A stretch of DNA of 61,612 nt from an uncultured Eubacteriales bacterium (lineage in GTDB: Bacteria; Bacillota; Clostridia; Christensenellales; Aristaeellaceae). This document shows, in pieces, positions 38,214 to 45,256 of this stretch. The translations under genes were made by a program, and so were the position numbers. The notes under the pieces are model-generated. The model did no database searches. It was given only the letters and a program-made list of their open reading frames with translations, and had not been told where the DNA came from. Numbering within the stretch: position 1 is the stretch's first letter; every line of letters begins with the position of its first letter. The stretch is taken from assembly GCA_902773895.1 (NCBI GenBank), contig CACYGB010000001.1, positions 1 to 61,612 of the forward strand. Reading direction: 5' to 3'.

Positions 38214-39608
38214 ATGAAACGCGTCCTTTGCCTGCTGCTTGCACTTCTCCTGTTTGCCCCCGCAATTCCCGTGACGGCGGAGGAAACCCCGGGAAACTAC
38301 CCCGCCGTGCAAATCGACCCCGACACCGGAAAGCCCTACGACTTTGAGGGCAAAACCGTTTTCATCTACCTGCCGTACGCCATGGACGACTGGGAGAAGA
38401 ACCACGCATACGGCAACGAGGAACTCTACCAATACCGTATGTGGCTGCAAAAGACCTACAACTGCAAAATCGCTTTCGCGAAGCTGGGCGATTTTATGAC
38501 GTATACGGACAAGGCCGTCCAGTTCTGCAAAAACCCCAAGGGGAAGCTGGGCATCCTCCTCCCGTTCAACACGAGCCTGGCCAAGCTGCTGCAGGCCAAT
38601 GTGCTGGCCGACTGGAAAAAGAGCACGCTGATTGACCTGAGCGACCCCATGTGGGATGCCACCGTCACAAAATGGATGACCATCAACGGCGGCGTTTACG
38701 GGATCTATCCCGGCGTTCCCCAGGGCGACACTCTGCTGTACTTCAACAAAGACGTGCTGAAAAAGGCGAAGATCGACTGGGAATCCATTTACGATATGCA
38801 GGCCAACGGCACCTGGACCTGGGACAAGCTGGAGTCCATGCTGAAAAAGATCAACGCCCTGACCAAAAAAGGCGCCAAGAAGAAGATCTGGCCCATCAGC
38901 GCCTCGGAAATCGATTTGTACACCATCGCCGTTTTCTCCAACGGCGGCGACTTCTTCCACTTCAACAGCAAAAAGCAGTTTGTGGTGGGCGCGTCCGCCA
39001 AAAAGACCGTGGAAGCGCTGAAATGGGGCAAAAACCTGTACAAAAAATACGCGTACCAGCCCGTTGAAAGCGATTCCTGGGATTACGCCAACGCCCGTTT
39101 CAAGGAAGGCAGCATCGGTTTCTACGTCGGCTCCGTCAGCCAGGGCTTTTCCGTCAATCCCGAATTCGCCTCCATGAAAGGCGAATGGGGCTGCGTGGCG
39201 TTCCCCAAGGGCCCCCAGGGCAAGCAGTACGCGTTCAACCAGGGGCACAGCAGCGTCTACGTGACTTCCAAGGCGTACGACCAGAAAACCCTGTCCATGC
39301 TGTCCATGATCCTGGACATGTGGACCCGGGATGTTCCCGGCGTTCAAAGCGCTTCCGCCGACCCCGCGGCGTACTATGACCATACCGACAAACGGGCTGT
39401 GGATGAAACCTTCCCCATGACGCGGCAGGGCAAATACATCGTAAGCGACCTGACCCTTTTCGTGGGTTCCCGCAACGACGTGCTGGCCGCGTCTCTGCTG
39501 TGGAACCTGGAGAGCGCCAAGGACGTGGAAAAGCTGGCCAAGCAGTTCGTGGCCAAATGGAAGAAGGACTGCGCGGCGCTGAACAAAGCTTTCGCCGCCC
39601 TGCAGTAA
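38214..39608 (+). CDS. extracellular solute-binding protein (family 1-like), orphan
   Basis: A 464-residue secreted protein resembling ABC sugar-binding proteins: a two-lobe pattern with a hinge region GGVYGIYPGVPQGDTLLYFNKDVLKKA, TWTWDKLESMLKKIN, and FKEGSIGFYVGSVSQGF. The signal peptide (MKRVLCLLLALLLFAPAIPVTA) has no lipobox Cys, so it would not be lipid-anchored as Gram-positive binding proteins normally are. The ATG at 38214 sits 11 nt after GGGGAGG; an ATG nine bases upstream is too close to that site. No ABC permease or ATPase for import lies nearby (the downstream ABC protein is an exporter with its own promoter). The ligand is unknown. Confidence 0.8.
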   Translation: MKRVLCLLLALLLFAPAIPVTAEETPGNYPAVQIDPDTGKPYDFEGKTVFIYLPYAMDDWEKNHAYGNEELYQYRMWLQKTYNCKIAFAKLGDFMTYTDKAVQFCKNPKGKLGILLPFNTSLAKLLQANVLADWKKSTLIDLSDPMWDATVTKWMTINGGVYGIYPGVPQGDTLLYFNKDVLKKAKIDWESIYDMQANGTWTWDKLESMLKKINALTKKGAKKKIWPISASEIDLYTIAVFSNGGDFFHFNSKKQFVVGASAKKTVEALKWGKNLYKKYAYQPVESDSWDYANARFKEGSIGFYVGSVSQGFSVNPEFASMKGEWGCVAFPKGPQGKQYAFNQGHSSVYVTSKAYDQKTLSMLSMILDMWTRDVPGVQSASADPAAYYDHTDKRAVDETFPMTRQGKYIVSDLTLFVGSRNDVLAASLLWNLESAKDVEKLAKQFVAKWKKDCAALNKAFAALQ

Positions 39609-39621
39609 CCCGCAAAAAATC

Positions 39622-39652
39622 AAAAAGGAACCGGTCATTCCGGTTCCTTTTT
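39622..39652 (+). terminator. terminator after the solute-binding protein
   Basis: A 13-bp stem AAAAAGGAACCGG/CCGGTTCCTTTTT (39622-39634 with 39640-39652) with a 5-nt loop. Confidence 0.93.
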
Positions 39653-39654
39653 AT

Positions 39655-39683
39655 TTGACACCGAAATCAGAATTTGTTAAGAT
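39655..39683 (+). promoter_or_regulatory. promoter of the ABC exporter
   Basis: Perfect TTGACA (39655-39660), 17-bp spacer, TAAGAT (39678-39683), about 36 bp before the start codon. Confidence 0.8.
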
Positions 39684-39719
39684 TAAAGATAACTTTTCTG
39701 ATTGAAAGGAGGCAGCGCC

Positions 39720-41489
39720 ATGTCCCAACCGCGAATGAAGCTGAGCCATTTATTGAAGCGCTTCCTGCCCTATTACCGCAAGTACAGGGGCGAAATGGTG
39801 TTTGATTTATTCTGTGCCCTGATGACCACCGCCTGCGAAATCATTTTTCCTCTGATCGTGCGGGCCATCACCAATCAGGCAGTGGAGGACTACACCGCCA
39901 TCACCGCCGGCTGGGTGCTGAAGCTGGGCGGCGTGTACCTGCTGCTGCGCATCATCGACGCCGCGGCCAATTACTTTATGCAGTACTGGGGCCACGTGAC
40001 CGGCACCAAGCTGGAAACGGACATGCGCACCGACCTGTTTGCCCACCTGCAGCAATTGTCCTTTTCCTACTACAATTCCACCAAGGTGGGCCAGATCATG
40101 GCGCGCATCACGTCCGACCTGTTTGACGTGACGGAATTTGCCCACCATTGCCCGGAGGAGATCCTGATCGCGCTGGTGAAAATCACCGCGTCCTTCGTCA
40201 TCCTGGTGGGCGTCAACGTGCCGCTGACGCTGATGGTGTTTGCCCTGATGCCCTTCATGTTCATCGGCACCCGGTATTTCCGCCGCAAAATGCGGGACGC
40301 CTTCAAGGAAACCCGCCATCAGGTGGGCGAAATCAACGCCCAGGTGGAGGACAGTCTGCTGGGCATCCGGGTGGTCAAATCCTTCGCCAACGAAGAAATC
40401 GAAAAGGCAAAATTCGGCACGGGCAACCAGACTTTTTTCCGCTGCAAGAAGAAGCGTTATCTGTACATGGCCGGCTTCGGCACGGTGACCCGGTTCTTTG
40501 ACGGGCTGATGTACATCGTGGTGGTGGTGGCCGGCGCGCTGTTCCTGGCCGCCGGGAAAATCACCGTGGGCGACTATACCGCGTACCTGCTTTACATCAC
40601 CACGCTGCTCAATTCCGTCCGCCGGATCGTGGACTTCACCGAGCAGTTTCAAAACGGCATGACGGGGGTGGAGCGCTTCTGTGAAATCATGGACGCGCCG
40701 GTGGAGATTCACGACAACCCCGGCGCCGTGGACCTGGGGAAGGATGTGCAGGGCGAAATCGTGTTTGAGCACGTGGGCTTCCATTACAGCGACGACACCG
40801 CCCACGAAGTGCTCTCCAACGTGGATCTGCACGTGCGCCCCGGGCAGAACGTGGCGCTGGTTGGCCCCAGCGGCGCCGGCAAAACCACCCTGTGCAACCT
40901 GATCCCCCGGTTCTACGACGTCACCTCCGGCCGCATCACCGTGGACGGAAAGGACATCCAGGGGCTGACGCTGCATTCCCTGCGCAACGCCATCGGCATG
41001 GTGCAGCAGGAGGTGTACCTGTTCTCCGGCTCCGTGAAGGAAAACATCGCCTACGGCAAGCCCGGCGCCACCGACGAGGAAATCATCCTGGCCGCCAAAC
41101 GGGCCGGCGCCCACGAATTCATCGTCCGATTGCCCAACGGCTACGACACCTATATCGGCGAACGCGGCGTGAAGCTGTCCGGCGGGCAGAAGCAGCGCCT
41201 GTCCATCGCCCGGGTGTTTTTGAAAAACCCGCCCATCCTGATCCTGGACGAGGCCACCAGCGCCCTGGACAACGAAAGCGAATTGCTGGTGCAAAAATCC
41301 CTGGAGGAGCTGGCCAAGGGCCGCACCACCTTCACCATCGCCCACCGGCTCACCACCATCCGCAACGCCGACGTGATCTGGGTGCTGACCGAAAAAGGCA
41401 TCGAGGAAATGGGCACCCACGACGAATTGATCCGCAAGGGCGGCATTTACGCTTCCCTGTACAGCATGTACAGCGGGAAAGCCGCATAA
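39720..41489 (+). CDS. ABC transporter, fused permease and ATPase (MsbA/exporter type)
   Basis: A 589-residue half-transporter expected to work as a homodimer. Six TM helices occupy ~25-310 (first IIFPLIVRAITN...; last ITVGDYTAYLLYITTLLN). The ATPase domain follows, with Walker A GPSGAGKTTL, Q-loop MVQQEVYLFSGSV, signature LSGGQKQRLSIARV, Walker B PILILDEATSALD and H-loop TIAHRLTT, so it should hydrolyse ATP. Related proteins export lipids, peptides or drugs; nothing here tells the substrate. The ATG follows AAAGGAGG. Monocistronic. Confidence 0.93.
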   Translation: MSQPRMKLSHLLKRFLPYYRKYRGEMVFDLFCALMTTACEIIFPLIVRAITNQAVEDYTAITAGWVLKLGGVYLLLRIIDAAANYFMQYWGHVTGTKLETDMRTDLFAHLQQLSFSYYNSTKVGQIMARITSDLFDVTEFAHHCPEEILIALVKITASFVILVGVNVPLTLMVFALMPFMFIGTRYFRRKMRDAFKETRHQVGEINAQVEDSLLGIRVVKSFANEEIEKAKFGTGNQTFFRCKKKRYLYMAGFGTVTRFFDGLMYIVVVVAGALFLAAGKITVGDYTAYLLYITTLLNSVRRIVDFTEQFQNGMTGVERFCEIMDAPVEIHDNPGAVDLGKDVQGEIVFEHVGFHYSDDTAHEVLSNVDLHVRPGQNVALVGPSGAGKTTLCNLIPRFYDVTSGRITVDGKDIQGLTLHSLRNAIGMVQQEVYLFSGSVKENIAYGKPGATDEEIILAAKRAGAHEFIVRLPNGYDTYIGERGVKLSGGQKQRLSIARVFLKNPPILILDEATSALDNESELLVQKSLEELAKGRTTFTIAHRLTTIRNADVIWVLTEKGIEEMGTHDELIRKGGIYASLYSMYSGKAA

Positions 41490-41542
41490 AGAACGAAAAA
41501 AATAATGCGAGAGGGACATTCTTTTGAAAGGAGAAAATCATC

Positions 41543-42001
41543 ATGAAAAAACTGCTTTGCATCGTACTCACTTTCTGTCTGTTTTTTGTGACTGCATATG
41601 CAGAAGAGAAAGAAGCGAGCTACATATTCGACACGATCGAGTTTGACGCAGCTTCTATCTCGTATAATGGTCACTCAGTCAAAATCATGGGTCGTCAGTA
41701 TTACCTCGTCGTGAGCTTCATTTTCCAACCAATAAAAAAAGCAGTCACCTACTTCGCACACGAGTTCAAAGTCGAAGCATATCAGAACAGTGTCAAGTGC
41801 ATCGACGGCTATATCCCGCAATATGCGCAAGAGCCAACTTCTGATGTCTGGAGCTACGAACAGCCGATCATTCGCGTCGTATTTGAGATCGACAACCCAG
41901 ACGACGATGTAACGATTAAAGTCAGCAGCATCGGTAGCAACAAAGACACTGATACATACGTCTATCATCTTCACTTGACATACACAGGAGTCAGACCGTA
42001 A
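41543..42001 (+). CDS. small secreted protein, DUF5067-like
   Basis: A 152-residue protein with a signal peptide (MKKLLCIVLTFCLFFVTAYA, cleavage at AYA-EE). The mature part is beta-rich (YYLVVSFIF, then FAHEFKVEAYQNSVKC, PIIRVVFEIDNPDDDVTIKV). This pattern recalls DUF5067 immunoglobulin-like secreted proteins, which often travel on clostridial mobile elements; the link is tentative. AAAGGAG precedes the ATG. Base and codon use are clearly more AT-rich than in neighbouring genes, a sign of transfer. Its stop overlaps the remnant integrase by one base. Confidence 0.65.
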   Translation: MKKLLCIVLTFCLFFVTAYAEEKEASYIFDTIEFDAASISYNGHSVKIMGRQYYLVVSFIFQPIKKAVTYFAHEFKVEAYQNSVKCIDGYIPQYAQEPTSDVWSYEQPIIRVVFEIDNPDDDVTIKVSSIGSNKDTDTYVYHLHLTYTGVRP

Positions 42002-42327
42002 ATGCTGCGCGCGAAAAAGCAGCATCTCAAGCAGCGTCCTAACGGACGCTGCGCTTGTCGTTACAAGGATCTTTGGTTTTATGGCGAATCTTAAGTCGAA
42101 GCGCTTCAAGCGCGCGACGAATACAAGCAAAACGAAAAAACTGCATCAGTGAGAAAGTGACTGTAGCTGAATACGCTCTGAAATGGCTATCGCGCGAGAA
42201 AGTGAACGTAGCCTACACAACATATTCTCACGCAGCAATTCAGATTGAAAAGCTTCTCAACGCGATCGGCAACAAGACGTTCAACGAAGTAAAGCCATCA
42301 GACATCAAACATATTTTCATCGATTAG
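42002..42327 (+). pseudogene. tyrosine integrase, N-terminal remnant
   Basis: The N-terminal arm-binding domain of a tyrosine recombinase can be read in pieces: KQRPNGRCACRYKDLWFYGES, an in-frame TAA at 42092, then VEALQARDEYKQNEK. A frameshift near 42150 leads into the core-binding (SAM-like) domain, VTVAEYALKWLSREKV, then TYSHAAIQIEKLL and KPSDIKHIF, which stops at 42327. The catalytic domain with the R-H-R-Y residues is absent. The pattern matches integrases of clostridial ICEs and prophages (arm domain with F-Y-G-K-T-x-x-E-A-L). It must be inactive. Confidence 0.82.
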
Positions 42328-42419
42328 AAATTAGAAAAAGGATGTCCCTCTCGCGTTCCCGTCTGCAAAAATGGCTCTTGGCGCTTTCTCCGCCGCCGGA
42401 GAAGGCGCACGTTCCCCCG

Positions 42420-42740
42420 TTACACCATCTGGGCCTTTAATTTATATCCCCTGCGGTACACCGTTTCAATGCAGGCAAAGCCCAGCTTGCGCCGCAGCCG
42501 CTGCACATGCACGTCCACCGTGCGGGTTTCCCCCGGGCAGGCATAGCCCCACGCGTCCCGCAGCAGTTCTTCCCGGGACACGGGCCTGTCGGCGTTCTGG
42601 GCCAGTTCGTTCAAAAGGGAAAATTCCTGCTGGGTCAAATCACATAATTCGCCGTCCACATACACGGCCTTTTCTTCTTCGTCAATGGTCAGGAAGGTGG
42701 GATTGTTTTCCGCCGAAGTCATTGAAAGCAATGTACTCAT
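42420..42740 (-). CDS. orphan OmpR/PhoB-type winged-helix DNA-binding protein
   Basis: A 106-residue protein that is nearly all a trans_reg_C domain: LTQQEFSLLNELAQNADRPVSREELLRDAWG, then TVDVHVQRLRRKLG (recognition helix) and VYRRGYKL (wing). There is no receiver domain and no histidine kinase nearby. About 35 residues precede it (TFLTIDEEEKAVYVDGELCDL, which is the usual beta-sheet start of the domain). A GAGGTGA site supports the start. It faces away from the SANT-like gene, so it may control the shared intergenic region. It could be constitutively active or controlled by level. Confidence 0.85.
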   Translation of the reverse strand: MSTLLSMTSAENNPTFLTIDEEEKAVYVDGELCDLTQQEFSLLNELAQNADRPVSREELLRDAWGYACPGETRTVDVHVQRLRRKLGFACIETVYRRGYKLKAQMV

Positions 42741-42924
42741 CTTTCGTCACCTCACCCATATAGACGAATGACAAAGCCGTTTTGTTCCACGGAAAACGAA
42801 AAAAATTTGTAAGAAAGCCGAAATACTATCCCTTTCCTTCCCGTTTTCGGCAGCAGCGGATGTATTTTCCCGGTTTTTCCGCACATACTATGTTGGAAGA
42901 AAAGGGAAAACGGAGGGAGATAAC

Positions 42925-43647
42925 ATGACGGAAACGATGCGCCGCTCCGGCTGGCAGCAGGCGGAAGTGGATCTGCTCTGGAAGGAGATCCGGGCCGCCG
43001 CGGAAAACGGCGACACCCTGCGGGACGTATTTGAGCGCATGGGCCGCACCCTGGGCCGCAAGCCCAACAGCGTGCGGAATTATTATTACATGCAATTGCG
43101 GGATCAGGGCGGCGAATCCCTGCGCCGGGCGGCGCCTTTTGAAACCTTCACCCCGGAGGAAGTGCACACCCTGCTTCGCCGGTTGCTGATGGCCCGGGGC
43201 CAGGGCCGGTCCGTCCGCGCCTGCGTGACGGACCTGTCCAACGGAGACAAAACGCTGATGCTGCGCCACCAGAACAAATACCGCTCGATCCTGCGCAAAA
43301 AGCCCCAGCTGATCGACCAGGTGTGCCGGGAGCTGGCGCAGGAAGGGCTGCCCTGCCCGCAGGCCCAGGCTGTTTTGCCGGCGGACACGGACGATCCCGA
43401 CGTGCGCGTGATCCTGTCCGCCCTGGAATCCCTGGCGCGCCGGGCGCGTCAGAATCCGGTGGAAACGCACGACCGGCTGAAGGTGCAGCGGGATCTAATG
43501 TCCATGCGCCTGGAGGATCTGCAGTCCGCCGTGCAGGACCTGATTGCCCTGTGCAAGGATTATCTGGGCGAAACGGAGGAAACGCCCGCGTTCCGCGAAG
43601 CGCTGGCCGGGCGTCTGGCGCGGCTGGAAAGCCTGGCCGGCTCGTAA
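42925..43647 (+). CDS. SANT/Myb-like DNA-binding protein (RsfA-like N-terminus)
   Basis: A 240-residue probable DNA-binding protein. Residues ~8-55 form a Myb/SANT-like unit (SGWQQAEVDLLWKEI, then LRDVFERMGRTLGRKPNSVRNYYYMQL), a pattern found in clostridial regulators and in RsfA of Bacillus. The middle has KTLMLRHQNKYRSILRKKP, which may be a second helical DNA-binding unit, and the C-terminus is coiled (DRLKVQRDLMSMRLEDLQSAVQDL). GGAGGGAGATAAC precedes the start. Targets are not known; it is divergent from the orphan winged-helix gene and next to the hisS operon. Confidence 0.72.
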   Translation: MTETMRRSGWQQAEVDLLWKEIRAAAENGDTLRDVFERMGRTLGRKPNSVRNYYYMQLRDQGGESLRRAAPFETFTPEEVHTLLRRLLMARGQGRSVRACVTDLSNGDKTLMLRHQNKYRSILRKKPQLIDQVCRELAQEGLPCPQAQAVLPADTDDPDVRVILSALESLARRARQNPVETHDRLKVQRDLMSMRLEDLQSAVQDLIALCKDYLGETEETPAFREALAGRLARLESLAGS

Positions 43648-43693
43648 CCGCCGCCTGTTTCTTCCCGCCGGCCTGCATTTCGCGCGGTTTTTA

Positions 43694-43722
43694 TTGACAG
43701 AAAATCCGTTTCCCATTATAAT
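43694..43722 (+). promoter_or_regulatory. promoter of hisS-aspS
   Basis: Perfect TTGACA (43694-43699), 17-bp spacer, perfect TATAAT (43717-43722). Transcription should start near 43729, giving a 235-nt leader that contains the T-box. Confidence 0.95.
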
Positions 43723-43728
43723 GGGGCG

Positions 43729-43953
43729 TACAGGCCGTGACGGGAAGAAATCCGGTTTTTGCGGGCAAAGAGAGCGCTGCCCCGGCTGAAAGCAGCGCGC
43801 CGCACGCCGGACGGGACACCCCTGAGCCTGACCCGATTCCGGGCGCAGCCCCTGCGTTATCAGGCAAAAGCGGCATGGCGCGTCGCCATGCAAGCTGGGT
43901 GGCACCGCGAAGGCACACTTCGTCCCATGCGCAAGGCATGGGCGTATTTTTTT
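43729..43953 (+). ncRNA. T-box leader of hisS-aspS, with terminator
   Basis: T-box leaders bind uncharged tRNA and switch off a terminator. The conserved T-box sequence is present as GGGTGGCACCGCG (43897-43909). Stem I marks include the K-turn-like GTGA, AGAGAG and GGCTGAAAG (distal loop motifs). The terminator stem CCCATGC/GCATGGG (43924-43930 with 43936-43942) is followed by seven T. The stem closing with TCCGG/CCGGA places the specifier loop around 43811-43820 (ACGGGACACC). A specifier followed by a purine fits GAC (Asp) at 43815-43817; CAC (His) overlaps at 43817-43819. The specifier assignment is inferred by hand. Confidence 0.92.
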
Positions 43954-43965
43954 AAGGAGGATTTC

Positions 43966-45231
43966 ATGCTGACACAAGCGCCAAAGGGCACACGGGATAT
44001 GCTGCCGCAGGACGCGTACCTGTGGCAATGGATCGAGCAAAAGGAACGGGAAGCCGCCGCCCTGGCCGGCTACCGGGAAGTGCGCACCCCGGTGTTCGAG
44101 CATACGGAACTGTTCCTGCGGGGCGTTGGCGACACCACCGACATCGTGCAGAAGGAAATGTACACCTTCAAGGACAAGGGCGACCGCTCCATCACCCTGA
44201 AGCCCGAAGGCACCGCCGGGGCCGTGCGCTCCTTCATCGAAAACCACCTGTTCGCCGAAACCCTGCCCTGCAAAATGTATTACCTGAACGCCCCCATCTT
44301 CCGCTACGAAAACCCGCAAAGCGGCCGGCTGCGGGAGCATCACCAGTTCGGCATGGAATGCTTCGGCGGCAAGGAGCCCACGGTGGAGGCGGAGCTGATT
44401 TCCACCCTGATGGGGCTTTTGAAGGGCCTGGGGCTGAAAAGCCTGACGGTGCACATCAATTCCATCGGCTGCCCCCAGTGCCGTCCCCGGTACCATGAAG
44501 CGCTGAAAGCGTATCTGGGCGACCGCATCCACGATATGTGCGAAACCTGCCAGGCGCGGTTTGAAAAGAATCCCCTGCGCATCCTGGACTGCAAGGAAGA
44601 AAAATGCAAGCAGATCGTGCAGGACGCGCCGGTGATCCTGGATTTCCTGTGCGATGAATGCCGGGAGCATTTTGCCCAGCTGCAATCCCTGCTCGCTGCC
44701 CGGAACATTCCCTTCTCCGTGGACCCCCACATCGTGCGCGGCCTGGATTACTACACCAAGACGGTGTTTGAAATCATCATGCAGTCCGGCCGGGAAGGCC
44801 TGGCCCTGTGCGGCGGCGGCCGGTACGACGGCCTGGTGGAGCAGCTGGGCGGCCCCGCCACCCCGGCGGCGGGCTTTGGCATCGGGGCGGAACGCATTTT
44901 GATCGAGCTGAAAAACCAGAACCTGCTGCCCCCCATGCCCTCCACCACCGACGTGTATGTGGCCAATCTGGGGGCGGACATGAAAATCCCCGCTTTCGGA
45001 TTCACCCAGGCCCTGCGGGACTGCGGCGTCAAGGCCGACTGCGACGTGGCGGGCCGCAGCCTGAAGGCGCAGTTCAAATTCGCCGATAAGATCGGGGCCA
45101 AATACGTGGCCATCGTGGGCGGCGAGGAATACGAGCGGGGCGTCGTCAAGCTGCGCAACATGGAAACCAAGGAAGAAAAGGAATTCCCGCTGGATCAGGC
45201 GGCCGAACAGATCGCCCGGACCCTTCAGTAA
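43966..45231 (+). CDS. hisS: histidyl-tRNA synthetase
   Basis: A 421-residue class IIa synthetase that charges tRNA-His. It begins LTQAPKGTRDMLPQD, with motif 1/2 regions (TELFLRGVGDTTDIVQKEMYTF, LKPEGTAGAVRS, IFRYENPQSGRLREHHQFGMECFG), the His-specific loop RGLDYYTKTVFE, CGGGRYDGLVE, motif 3 GFGIGAERIL, and a C-terminal anticodon-binding domain (ADCDVAGRSLKAQFKFADK). The ATG follows TAAGGAGG just after the T-box terminator. It is co-transcribed with aspS. Confidence 0.97.
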   Translation: MLTQAPKGTRDMLPQDAYLWQWIEQKEREAAALAGYREVRTPVFEHTELFLRGVGDTTDIVQKEMYTFKDKGDRSITLKPEGTAGAVRSFIENHLFAETLPCKMYYLNAPIFRYENPQSGRLREHHQFGMECFGGKEPTVEAELISTLMGLLKGLGLKSLTVHINSIGCPQCRPRYHEALKAYLGDRIHDMCETCQARFEKNPLRILDCKEEKCKQIVQDAPVILDFLCDECREHFAQLQSLLAARNIPFSVDPHIVRGLDYYTKTVFEIIMQSGREGLALCGGGRYDGLVEQLGGPATPAAGFGIGAERILIELKNQNLLPPMPSTTDVYVANLGADMKIPAFGFTQALRDCGVKADCDVAGRSLKAQFKFADKIGAKYVAIVGGEEYERGVVKLRNMETKEEKEFPLDQAAEQIARTLQ

Positions 45232-45256
45232 CACAGGATAAGGAGATGCATCAAAC

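Larger units (their letters stand above)
41507..42354. mobile_element. AT-rich insert bounded by perfect 13-bp inverted repeats
   Basis: GCGAGAGGGACAT at 41507-41519 is repeated in inverse orientation as ATGTCCCTCTCGC at 42342-42354. The 848 bp between them are visibly AT-richer than both flanks and contain one small secreted-protein gene and a broken integrase. The repeats coincide with the limits of the composition change. No clear target-site duplication is seen outside them. It may be a relic of an integrated element, a cassette or a non-autonomous (MITE-like) unit. The repeats are too far apart to be a simple terminator. Confidence 0.6.

Noticed and set aside
41507-42354. 13-bp inverted repeats as one terminator or riboswitch stem
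   Set aside because: The arms are over 800 bp apart; a local stem is impossible.
42371-42763. Plus-strand open frame opposite the orphan winged-helix gene
   Set aside because: Low-complexity Pro/Ser/Arg composition and no ribosome-binding site; the minus frame encodes a clear domain.
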